A model generated the notes under the pieces. The model was not told the origin of the DNA. It saw only the letters and a program-made list of their open reading frames with translations, and made no database searches. This document shows, piece by piece, positions 42,513 through 50,069 of a stretch of 64,000 nt of DNA. Both the position numbers and the translations under genes were made by a program. Source of the DNA: [Eubacterium] siraeum (GTDB lineage: Bacteria; Bacillota; Clostridia; Oscillospirales; Ruminococcaceae); the NCBI GenBank assembly GCA_025150425.1, contig CP102281.1, positions 682,001-746,000 of the forward strand, in the 5' to 3' direction. Each line of letters begins with the position of its first letter. Within the stretch, counting starts at the first letter, position 1.

Positions 42513-44000
42513 TTAATTTTCTTTTTTAGGTTCAACGTGTGAAAAAGACTGTATTGCCTCTGTTATAGTCTTTTCGTGTGCGAGCTTACCGTACTTGTCA
42601 ACCTCTGCCTTGTTCTTTTCGCCGTGTGTCAGGCAACCTGCTCCCCCGATGCAGCCGCCGACACAAGCCATACCTTCAATGAAGTTGTTGGGCAGAAGAT
42701 TCTTTGATGCACGCATAAGCGCACGCTTGCATTCTTCGATACCGTCGCAGGAAAGTCCGTTCAGCTTGAAGTCCTCGTTGCCCTGCTCCTTGAGAGCCTC
42801 GGCAACTGCGTCTGCAAGGCCGCCGCAGCGTGCGAATATCCTGCCGTAGTACGATGCGTTATCAAGCACCGTTCCCTCAAGCTCGGATACCTCTATATCC
42901 TTGCTGTCGAAGATAGCCTGTAACTCTTCAAACGTCATTGCATAGTCTACATAAGGCTTTACCTTATCCCACTGTACTTCCATCTTCTTTGCTGTGCAAG
43001 GTCCGATGAATACTACCTTGGCTGTGGGATCGCTGTCCTTGATGTACTTTGCTATTTCAGCCATAGGTGACAGGTTGTGCGAAATCTTGTTTGTCATAGT
43101 CGGGAATGCTTTCTCGATGTACATTACGAATGCGGGACAGCACGAGCTTGTAAGGAAGCCCTTTTCGGCAAGCTCCTTTGACTCCTTGTACGCTACCATA
43201 TCCGCACCGAGCGCCGCCTCAACTACGCTGTGGAAGCCAAGCTGCTTGATAGCCGTAACCACCTGATCGAGTTTCGCATAGCTGAACTGGCTTGCGATCG
43301 AGGGTGCTACAACCGCATAAACCTTATAATTCTTGCTGTTGTCACTGCCCTTTAACGTTTCTATAATGTCAACGATATATGACTTGTCGCTTATCGCACC
43401 GAACGGGCAGGTGTAAACGCACGCACCGCACGAAATGCACTTGTCGTTGTCAATGTGAGCCGCCGCCGAGCTTGTGTCTGTCGCTCTTGAGATAGCGCCT
43501 ATCTTGCAGGCTCTCTCACACGGACGCTTGAATTCCAGAATAGCGCCGTAAGGACAAACCTTTGCACACTGACCGCAGTTTACGCACTTCGACTTGTCGA
43601 TGTGCGCCTTCTGATGCTCGTCAAATGTGATAGCACCCATACGGCAGACATCTTCGCAACGGTGCGCTATACAGCCTCTGCATGCCTCCGTTACATCATA
43701 GCCGCCTACGGGGCATTCGTCACAGGCAATATCTATTACCTCAATTACGTTGGGATTTGTCGGATCGCCGCCCATAGCGATTTTAATACGTTCCGAAACG
43801 ATAGCTCTCTCCTTGTAGATACAGCATCTCATTGTGGGCTTATCCTTGACTATTTTCTTCGCAACGTCATTAAAGAAGCTGAACGAATCCGCAGGCTTTT
43901 CAGTACCCTCTGTCGTCCATGCGTGTCTTGCGACTTCTCTTAAAACCTTGTACTTCAGATACTGTACCTTGGTGTCAAACTTTCTTAACTTCTTGTCCAT
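42513..44000 (-). CDS. [FeFe]-hydrogenase, group B type
   Basis: The 495-residue hydrogenase has a Cys-rich N-terminal half (CDECPVGGYDVTEACRGC, then two ferredoxin clusters CVNCGQCAKVCP and CISCGACVYTCP). Its H-cluster motifs are L1 TSSCCPAF (284-291), L2 GPCTAKKME (333-341) and L3 GMACVGGCIGGAG (443-455). The L1 and L2 variants, TSSCCPA and GPCTAKK, fit the M2-type group B enzymes found in Clostridia rather than the bifurcating group A3. It probably makes or oxidises H2 with ferredoxin. It is the last gene of the Rex-led operon. Confidence 0.92.
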   Translation of the reverse strand: MDKKLRKFDTKVQYLKYKVLREVARHAWTTEGTEKPADSFSFFNDVAKKIVKDKPTMRCCIYKERAIVSERIKIAMGGDPTNPNVIEVIDIACDECPVGGYDVTEACRGCIAHRCEDVCRMGAITFDEHQKAHIDKSKCVNCGQCAKVCPYGAILEFKRPCERACKIGAISRATDTSSAAAHIDNDKCISCGACVYTCPFGAISDKSYIVDIIETLKGSDNSKNYKVYAVVAPSIASQFSYAKLDQVVTAIKQLGFHSVVEAALGADMVAYKESKELAEKGFLTSSCCPAFVMYIEKAFPTMTNKISHNLSPMAEIAKYIKDSDPTAKVVFIGPCTAKKMEVQWDKVKPYVDYAMTFEELQAIFDSKDIEVSELEGTVLDNASYYGRIFARCGGLADAVAEALKEQGNEDFKLNGLSCDGIEECKRALMRASKNLLPNNFIEGMACVGGCIGGAGCLTHGEKNKAEVDKYGKLAHEKTITEAIQSFSHVEPKKEN

Positions 44001-44096
44001 TTTTCTTACTGCGGATTTTCCCCGCCGACCGCCCGAGCGGCCGCTCCTTTCACATAGTTTTTTCTTCTTGTTCTACTTTTTTATATCGCTTTCTCT

Positions 44097-45284
44097 TTAG
44101 AAATAGCTTACTTTAATTTTCTTGCCCATTTGCCTCAGGCATTTGCTCAGTTCGTCAACAAGCTGCATTTTTATATTGAAGGTGATTGGCAGGTTAGGGT
44201 TCTGATGTGCCGCATTGACAGCCCTGCCCACATAGAAATTAATATCTGTAGCGTCCTCAAAGAGCATTCTCGCTATGCACGATGCGCCATCCTGAAGTAT
44301 CGTCCAGTCATCGTACAGCTTGTTTTCACCCAGATAATCCTTAGCGTAGTCAAGCACCTTGCTTATCGTGATAACGCCCTCTGTAACTATATCTACACCC
44401 TCAATGGTAGCCATAGGCGGAATATCGGGGCTGATATAGTCAAGGCAGGGTATAACCGGCTTTCCTAAGAACTGTCCCGTAAGTGTAGATGTCGTACCGC
44501 CGCAGACAATATGCTTTCCTTCTTTTGAAAAGAACAGCGTCATCATCTTGTTCAGATCCTTTGGATCGGACGGCGGACCTATCATAAGGTTCACCTGTTC
44601 ACGCTCACGGATCTTTATGACCCCGACAGTAGTATCATCGCCCGGCGAGCCGCCGTACAGCCTTACGCATTCGTCAAGCAGAAGCGTGGCAAGCGCCTTT
44701 GCGGAATACTCCCTGTCATATACGCCTTCCATGAATTCTATTATATTATCTCTCTGCCACCCGAAATTGAGCGACGAGCCGACGCCTGCATAGATAGCGC
44801 CGTCGCTTGTGGTGATAAAGGTATCGTCCAGCTTCAGCTGTACCTTTGAAATATATATCGTCTTGCCGTCTATCTGATTTATGGTTTTCGGATAGTCAAA
44901 ATTCTTGCCGTCACGCAGCATTATCACCTGCGGATTATCGTACTGGATTATCTCGGCTTCCTTGTTGTTTACCACTCTGATGATCGTAAAGGTCGAATAT
45001 GCGACCTTGCGTACCTCACACACGGGAAGCGTTGCCGCCATTGTTGCAACACAGTCCTCAACGCTCATACTGTTTGCCATCATAGTGGATATTATCTTTG
45101 AGGTCAGCGTTGAAAGAATTGATGCTTTTACACCGCTTCCCAGTCCGTCTGCCAGCACAAAAACAATCGAGTTTTCGTCCTGCTCGACAAGCTCCACATG
45201 GTCGCCGCAAAGCTGTTCATCGTGCTTGTTGACGCTCAGATAACCTATATCGGTGCAGAAGCTGAACGCTTTACTGTTCATCAT
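44097..45284 (-). CDS. SpoIIE/PP2C-type serine phosphatase in the hydrogenase operon
   Basis: The 395-residue protein contains a SpoIIE-type PP2C domain (FVLADGLGSGVKAS, a DG metal motif; TLLLDECVRLYGGSPGDDTTVGVIKI, a GDDxT metal motif). The C-terminal half (about 220-395) lacks a recognised domain. The start at 45284 is 13 bp inside the preceding gene; AAGGAG lies upstream. The overlap with the sensory hydrogenase suggests it converts an H2 or redox signal into a dephosphorylation event. Confidence 0.87.
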   Translation of the reverse strand: MMNSKAFSFCTDIGYLSVNKHDEQLCGDHVELVEQDENSIVFVLADGLGSGVKASILSTLTSKIISTMMANSMSVEDCVATMAATLPVCEVRKVAYSTFTIIRVVNNKEAEIIQYDNPQVIMLRDGKNFDYPKTINQIDGKTIYISKVQLKLDDTFITTSDGAIYAGVGSSLNFGWQRDNIIEFMEGVYDREYSAKALATLLLDECVRLYGGSPGDDTTVGVIKIREREQVNLMIGPPSDPKDLNKMMTLFFSKEGKHIVCGGTTSTLTGQFLGKPVIPCLDYISPDIPPMATIEGVDIVTEGVITISKVLDYAKDYLGENKLYDDWTILQDGASCIARMLFEDATDINFYVGRAVNAAHQNPNLPITFNIKMQLVDELSKCLRQMGKKIKVSYF

Positions 45285-46953
45285 TTGACAGGTTCTCCTT
45301 AAGTTTTGTAAGTGCAACCTTTGTTTCAGCGGTCGTTTCACCGAGCAGTGACGCTATTTCCTGAACGACACGCATCTGCTTTTCGATTACCTTGTCGGTG
45401 ACTGCGATAGTTTCGGCGGCGTTCTTCTCACGCTTTGCCCTTGATATTTCTTCACCTGTAATATCACGCATTATCGACATTATGATATGATAGCTCTTAT
45501 CATATATTATCGTTTCCTCGACATACTTTCCGTATTCGGCGAGATATGTACGCTTGTTGTGGATATTTTCACCCGTGCTCATAACCTCAAGATATGATAC
45601 CGGGTCGAGTATCCTAACAACAGGACAGCCCATAACATCCGACAGGCTCTTTATATTCATTATTTCACGGGCGGCCTTGTTTATCTGCTGTACTTCAAGG
45701 TCCTCGCTGAGCACCATAATGCCGTTGGGCGTGTTGTTGATTATATTATCCGAGAAGCTCTCAGCTTTCTCCTTGAGATACGGCAGACACATTGTAAGAT
45801 CCGCCTTGCCCTGTAATATAGCTACCGCTTTTTCACGGCAGGTATCATATCCGCAGCTTCCGCAGTTAAGCTCCTGTGACGGATCGCTCTTGTTCATCTT
45901 GCGGAGTATTTCTTCTATTGCCTTGCTTCCGGGCATGGTTTTCTGCATACTGATAAACGGGAGCGATTTTGTCATATCCGCAAGCTCCACAGTATCAAAT
46001 CTGCCGCTTCCGGCAAACTCGTCCACAGCCCTTCTTTCGTGGATAACGCCCTCGTGCTTTTTATCCATCGCAGGACCGCCTATACAGCTGTTGACGCAGG
46101 CAGACATTTCTATAAAGCACTTTCCCACGTTGCCGTCTATAATATCACGCAGAGCGTTACGGCAGTTCTCCACACCGTCTATCGCCATATAGAGATATTC
46201 GGGGTTGTCCTTGTTCATAGAACGCAGAATGCCCGATGTCGTGGGATACAGCCTTGTCTTTGCTCTGTCGGTTCTTCCGGCATTGTCAGAAACCGGACAG
46301 ACCTCTATGTTTTCTTCCTTGAGCCAGCCTGTAAGCTCCTCAAATGTAAGCACGCAGTCTATAGCACCTGCGTAAGCGTCAGCCTCCGCCTTTTTCGAAA
46401 GGCACGGGCCGATGAACACGGTGTGACAGCCGGGATATTTCTTCTTGAGTATCTCTCCGTGCGCAAGCATGGGCGATTTCACCTGTGCAAGATAGGGGAG
46501 AGCCTGAGGGTAGTATTTCTGTATAAGCGTATTTACCGTGTGACAGCACGAGCTTATGATTATTTTATGCTCGCCGTCCGCAACCAGCTTTTCATACTGC
46601 TCGGTAACAAGCTGTGCGCCCTCGGCGGTTTCCTCCGCTCCCGCAAAGCCCAGCTTTTTAAGAGCGTCGTTTAAAGCGGTTATGCCGATACCGTCATAGT
46701 TTGCCACAAAGGACGGAGCAATGCTGACATAAACGGGAGTACCCGAGGCGATAAGCTCTTTTGCTTTGCCCACATCGTTTCTTATCTGCTTTGCGTTCTG
46801 CGGACAGGCTACAAAGCACATACCGCACAGAATACATTCGTCCTCGACAATGTTCGCCTGCCCGTCAGAAAAACGGATAGACTTTACCGGACAGTGTCTT
46901 ATACATTTATAACAGTTTTTGCAGTTGGATTTCTTCAGCCGTAAATAACTCAT
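45271..46953 (-). CDS. Sensory [FeFe]-hydrogenase, group C type, with PAS domain
   Basis: The 560-residue protein begins with two [4Fe-4S] motifs (CKNCYKCIRHCP, CILCGMCFVACP). The H-cluster domain follows, with L1 ISSCCHT, L2 FIGPCLSKKAE and L3 MSACVNSCIGG. Then comes a further Fe-S motif (NCGSCGYDTC), and at about 390-490 a PAS domain with a final coiled coil. L1 has His and L3 lacks the normal CPGGC, both typical of group C hydrogenases proposed to sense H2 (HydS). The start is 3 bp after the thioesterase-like gene, and the phosphatase gene overlaps its end. Confidence 0.92.
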   Translation of the reverse strand: MSYLRLKKSNCKNCYKCIRHCPVKSIRFSDGQANIVEDECILCGMCFVACPQNAKQIRNDVGKAKELIASGTPVYVSIAPSFVANYDGIGITALNDALKKLGFAGAEETAEGAQLVTEQYEKLVADGEHKIIISSCCHTVNTLIQKYYPQALPYLAQVKSPMLAHGEILKKKYPGCHTVFIGPCLSKKAEADAYAGAIDCVLTFEELTGWLKEENIEVCPVSDNAGRTDRAKTRLYPTTSGILRSMNKDNPEYLYMAIDGVENCRNALRDIIDGNVGKCFIEMSACVNSCIGGPAMDKKHEGVIHERRAVDEFAGSGRFDTVELADMTKSLPFISMQKTMPGSKAIEEILRKMNKSDPSQELNCGSCGYDTCREKAVAILQGKADLTMCLPYLKEKAESFSDNIINNTPNGIMVLSEDLEVQQINKAAREIMNIKSLSDVMGCPVVRILDPVSYLEVMSTGENIHNKRTYLAEYGKYVEETIIYDKSYHIIMSIMRDITGEEISRAKREKNAAETIAVTDKVIEKQMRVVQEIASLLGETTAETKVALTKLKENLSNDEQ

Positions 46954-46956
46954 ATA

Positions 46957-47340
46957 TTACACCTTGCCATAAGTTTTAGCAGTGAATTTTTCCGCATTCA
47001 CAATAAAGCGCTCGTGAGAGCCCTTGCCGATAACATCCTTTTCATCCCTTGCAACGACCTCAAATACAAGTCTGCGGTTGTCAATTTCGGTAAGGACCGC
47101 TTCTGCGGTAACATTCATACCGACGGGAGTAGCGGCAACGTGTGCAACATCCAGCTTTGTGCCGACAGTGGTCTGTCCGTCCTCAAGCTGTCCTTCAAGC
47201 GCTGTGCAGGCAGCCTTTTCTATAAGTGCGATCATCGCAGGAGTAGCGAAAACTTTGAGTGAGCCGCTGCCCATTGTGACAGCCGTATTGGTGTCATCGA
47301 CCTTAACTTCCGCTTTTCCTTTTGTTCCTGTTGTGAGCAT
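46957..47340 (-). CDS. Hotdog-fold thioesterase-like protein (FlK-type)
   Basis: The 127-residue protein is a single hotdog domain. VGTKLDVAHVAATPVGM and VFEVVARDEKDVIGKGSHERF resemble the fluoroacetyl-CoA thioesterase group, where the segments include the active-site His. A role in hydrogenase or Fe-S biology is unclear; family members hydrolyse small acyl-CoAs. It sits between the 2Fe-2S ferredoxin and the sensory hydrogenase. Confidence 0.82.
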   Translation of the reverse strand: MLTTGTKGKAEVKVDDTNTAVTMGSGSLKVFATPAMIALIEKAACTALEGQLEDGQTTVGTKLDVAHVAATPVGMNVTAEAVLTEIDNRRLVFEVVARDEKDVIGKGSHERFIVNAEKFTAKTYGKV

Positions 47341-47380
47341 TTAAAATTCACCGTTCCTGTTTATTTTTTTTGTACCTCCG

Positions 47381-47629
47381 TCAGTCAAGACAGACAAGTA
47401 CCTTTTCGTCAAATATCTGCTGGAAGTTGTTTTCGTTTACTCCGCAGATTATTTCATCGTCTATTTTTATCGTAACGCCGTCTGTGCATCTTCCAAGACA
47501 GAAAGCAGCACCGAGATTTACCTTATCTCCGATGTTGTGGTTTGCTATGTAGTCTTTTGCAAGCTCGATTATTTTGTACGAGCCTTTCAGATGGCATGAG
47601 CTGCCGACGCAGATGCTGATGTTCTTCAT
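47381..47629 (-). CDS. Thioredoxin-like [2Fe-2S] ferredoxin
   Basis: The 82-residue protein has the NuoE-type Cys spacing: CVGSSCHLKG near residue 7 and CLGRCTDGV near residue 44. It is a compact thioredoxin-fold [2Fe-2S] domain, similar to the small carriers found beside hydrogenases. The ribosome binding site GAAAGGAAACAG precedes the ATG. It probably transfers electrons within the hydrogenase or sensor group. Confidence 0.88.
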   Translation of the reverse strand: MKNISICVGSSCHLKGSYKIIELAKDYIANHNIGDKVNLGAAFCLGRCTDGVTIKIDDEIICGVNENNFQQIFDEKVLVCLD

Positions 47630-47661
47630 AATACTGTTTCCTTTCGAATAAAGCGGAGTTA

Positions 47662-48297
47662 TCAGAAAATGTGACCGTCCCTGATTTCAAACTCCAGATT
47701 TTGTGAAAGCACCGCAAGAGAAGCCGCAAGATTTTCATACTGGACTATTACGCCGGTCGGAACAGACAAATGTACAGGTGCAAAATTCCATATTGCAAGT
47801 ATACCGCTTGCCACCATTTTGTCGCATACCGATTGTGCGCATTCCGGAGGAACGCAGATTATACCGATATGTACTTTAAGCCTTGAGCATATATCCGCCA
47901 TTTTATCAGCCGGAAGTATGCGCTTGCTGTCAATAATGCTCTCATCCGTGTCAAATGCCGCTACTATGTTAAGTCCGTAGCGGTCAAATTCCTTATATGA
48001 GAGAAGCGCCTGTCCAAGCTTTCCCGCACCTGCGATTACCGCCTCTTTCGTATTGTCATATCCGAGAAAGCTCTCAAGATCACGGATAAGCTCCGCCGCA
48101 ACATAACCCGTTTTCGGCTTGCCTCCCGTAACGCTCACCGATGCCAGATCCTTACGGACCTGCACCTCGTTCAGCTTAAGCTCGTTTGCAACGGTGGTAG
48201 CGGAAATATTGCGTACCCCGTCCGCCTGCTTTTTCTTCAGATAATCAAGATAGAATGGCAATCTCCTAAGTGCCTGCCTAGAAATTGTACCGTTCAT
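47662..48297 (-). CDS. rex: Redox-sensing transcriptional repressor Rex
   Basis: The 211-residue Rex has an N-terminal winged helix (LPFYLDYLKKKQADG, SATTVANELKLNEVQVRKDLA) and a Rossmann domain with the nucleotide motif VIAGAGKLGQAL. It senses the NADH/NAD ratio and derepresses fermentation genes. The G-A-G-K-L-G motif differs a little from the classical G-x-G-x-x-G but fits Rex. The start at 48297 follows AAAGGCAG. It leads the hydrogenase operon on the minus strand, with a perfect promoter upstream. Confidence 0.94.
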   Translation of the reverse strand: MNGTISRQALRRLPFYLDYLKKKQADGVRNISATTVANELKLNEVQVRKDLASVSVTGGKPKTGYVAAELIRDLESFLGYDNTKEAVIAGAGKLGQALLSYKEFDRYGLNIVAAFDTDESIIDSKRILPADKMADICSRLKVHIGIICVPPECAQSVCDKMVASGILAIWNFAPVHLSVPTGVIVQYENLAASLAVLSQNLEFEIRDGHIF

Positions 48298-48353
48298 TTG
48301 TTCTGCCTTTCTGTGCGGAAGATATAGTTCCTCCGTCTGTCTATACATATAAT

Positions 48354-48414
48354 ATTATATTAAAAAATGTAAGCCCTGTCAACCGATTTCGCCAAAATCG
48401 TTAAAATTTTATCG
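48354..48414 (-). promoter_or_regulatory. Sigma-A promoter of the rex-hydrogenase operon, with upstream palindrome
   Basis: Read on the minus strand: TTGACA (48377-48382), a 17-bp spacer and TATAAT (48354-48359). Upstream, 48399-48414 is a near-perfect 16-bp palindrome (CGATAAAA then TTTTAACG). It may bind a regulator, but it does not match the TTGTTAA-N4-TTAACAA Rex consensus well. Confidence 0.8.
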
Positions 48415-48497
48415 AATTGACGGACGAATACTCCAAGTCAGGTAAAAACATACCTGAAATGCCGTCTGAAAGAATGTTTGTTGTAATTCCGCACAAT

Positions 48498-48516
48498 AAC
48501 ATAACACTGTTATGTT
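48498..48516. promoter_or_regulatory. TetR-type palindrome, AACATAAC-ACT-GTTATGTT
   Basis: This is a perfect 19-bp palindrome with 8-bp arms and a 3-bp centre. Shorter versions of the core (ATAAC-N3-GTTAT) lie at 48583-48595 and 49297-49309, both close to the tetR-like gene. Confidence 0.75.
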
Positions 48517-48555
48517 GCTGTTTTGGTGCAATGCTATGAAATGGTGTCAGGGGTA

Positions 48556-48595
48556 TTGACATTAAGACGGATATAGGTTAAGATAACAGTGTTAT
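48556..48595 (+). promoter_or_regulatory. tetR promoter with overlapping operator
   Basis: TTGACA (48556-48561), a 17-bp spacer and TAAGAT (48579-48584). The palindrome ATAAC-AGT-GTTAT (48583-48595) overlaps the -10 and the start site, the usual autorepression geometry. Confidence 0.78.
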
Positions 48596-48625
48596 GTAAA
48601 ATCTCTGCGGAAAGGAAGTGCCTTT

Positions 48626-49255
48626 ATGAGTGATAACGAAACAAGACAAAAGCTGATAGACAGCGCAAAGAAAGAGTTTTTCGAAAACGGCTTTGCAAAA
48701 GCCTCGCTCAGAAAAATCTGTACAAACGCAGGTGTCACGACAGGCGCTTTGTACTTCTTTTTCAAAAATAAGGACGATTTGTTCAGTGCAATTGTCGCAC
48801 CTCCGCTTTTAAAGCTGAAAGAAATGCTGATTAAGCATAACCGTGAGGACGAGGAGTATATGGGTTCGCCGGACGAGCAGACGAGGAGCGTTGAAAATCA
48901 GCTTTCAACTCATAAAGAGGCAGTCACTATGGTCGGTTATCTTTATGATAATTATGATGCATTCCTGCTGCTGCTCACAAAGTCACAAGGCTCGGTCTAC
49001 GAAAACTGTGTTGACGAGTTCGTTGCACTTATGGAAGAGGGCTTTCGCTCAGGTGCAGAGGCATTGCTTAAAAATATGCCGGGTTGCCGCATTGACGAAT
49101 ATATGCTTCACTGGCTCGCCCATATGGATATAGAGATGTTCATACATCTGCTTACTCACGTTCCCGAAAAGGAGAAGGGACTTGCGTATGCCGAGAAAAT
49201 GATCGGCGCAATGGTAAAGATGTGGTTTGATTTGTTGTTTGTAAAAGATGAATAA
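48626..49255 (+). CDS. TetR-family transcriptional regulator
   Basis: The 209-residue TetR has the N-terminal helix-turn-helix AKKEFFENGFAKASLRKICTNAGVTTGALYFFFKNKDDLF and a helical ligand domain with an unusual acidic and Met-rich middle. The operators in front of it and before the downstream ABC genes share the same core, so it likely represses itself and the exporter. The ligand is unknown; a bacteriocin, bile compound or lipid would be typical. The gene is followed by an operator and then the ABC operon. Confidence 0.88.
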   Translation: MSDNETRQKLIDSAKKEFFENGFAKASLRKICTNAGVTTGALYFFFKNKDDLFSAIVAPPLLKLKEMLIKHNREDEEYMGSPDEQTRSVENQLSTHKEAVTMVGYLYDNYDAFLLLLTKSQGSVYENCVDEFVALMEEGFRSGAEALLKNMPGCRIDEYMLHWLAHMDIEMFIHLLTHVPEKEKGLAYAEKMIGAMVKMWFDLLFVKDE

Positions 49256-49296
49256 TGCTGACCGCCTTACACGGCGGTCATTAAAAGCACTATAGG

Positions 49297-49344
49297 ATAA
49301 CACTGTTATGTTAGCGATAACTAATACAGTTAGATAGAACTAAT
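49297..49344 (+). promoter_or_regulatory. Operator cluster before the second ABC exporter
   Basis: ATAAC-ACT-GTTAT (49297-49309) abuts two GTTAG-N6-CTAAT sites, 49310-49325 and 49329-49344, 3 bp apart. The spacing (19-bp period) and sequence match the three-site array at 10068-10121. Of 36 aligned positions, I count 28 identical between the two loci. Confidence 0.75.
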
Positions 49345-49366
49345 AACGATACGGGAGGACAAAGAG

Positions 49367-50068
49367 ATGTATCTTGAAGTAAAAGACGTAAAAAAGAGCT
49401 ACGGCTCAGACGCAGGCTACACGCAGGTATTGAAGGGTGTGACCACAAGCGTTGAAAAGGGAGAAATGTGCGTAATACAGGGAACGAGCGGTTCGGGCAA
49501 ATCGACGCTGCTTAACTGCATAGGCGGCCTTGACATTATGGACAGCGGTTCTGTAAAGGTTGACGGCACGGAAATATTCGGGCTAAAGGCTGATGCTCTG
49601 GCAAAGTACAGAAAGGCAAACCTCGGCTTTATATTCCAGTTCTACAACCTTGTGCCTAATCTTACTGTCGAGGAAAATATTCAGGTATGCGAGTACCTTA
49701 CCGATAAGCCGCTTGATATGAACGAGCTTCTCGATACGCTCGGACTTACAGAGCATAGAAAAAAGTTCCCCTCACAGCTTTCCGGCGGTCAGCAGCAGAG
49801 ATGCGCCATAGCAAGAGCGCTGATAAAGAACCCGAAGCTTCTGCTGTGCGATGAGCCAACGGGTGCGCTTGATTCAAGGACTTCGAGGGATATACTTGTG
49901 CTTCTTGAACAGGTAAACCGGAAATACGGCACAACAATGCTGATAGTAACGCATAACAATGCGATAAAGAATATGGTGCACAAGGTGATAATCCTCAAGG
50001 ACGGACTTATCAAAAAGGATTATTACAACGAAACGCTTATACCTGCCGCTGAGCTGGAGGATCTTTAA
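49367..50068 (+). CDS. MacB/LolD-type ABC transporter ATP-binding protein (second locus)
   Basis: The 233-residue ABC ATPase has Walker A GTSGSGKST, Q-loop FQFYNLVPNL, signature LSGGQQQR, Walker B LLLCDEP and H-loop VTHNN. Compared with the copy at 9314-10012, motifs and length are almost the same. It ends 1 bp before the permease. The ribosome binding site GGGAGGAC precedes the ATG. Confidence 0.93.
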   Translation: MYLEVKDVKKSYGSDAGYTQVLKGVTTSVEKGEMCVIQGTSGSGKSTLLNCIGGLDIMDSGSVKVDGTEIFGLKADALAKYRKANLGFIFQFYNLVPNLTVEENIQVCEYLTDKPLDMNELLDTLGLTEHRKKFPSQLSGGQQQRCAIARALIKNPKLLLCDEPTGALDSRTSRDILVLLEQVNRKYGTTMLIVTHNNAIKNMVHKVIILKDGLIKKDYYNETLIPAAELEDL

Positions 50069-50069
50069 T

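Noticed and set aside
48399-48414. Rex operator upstream of the rex promoter
   Set aside because: The palindrome (CGATAAAA then TTTTAACG) departs from the TTGTTAA-N4-TTAACAA consensus and lies upstream of the -35, so I list it only as a palindrome of unknown function.
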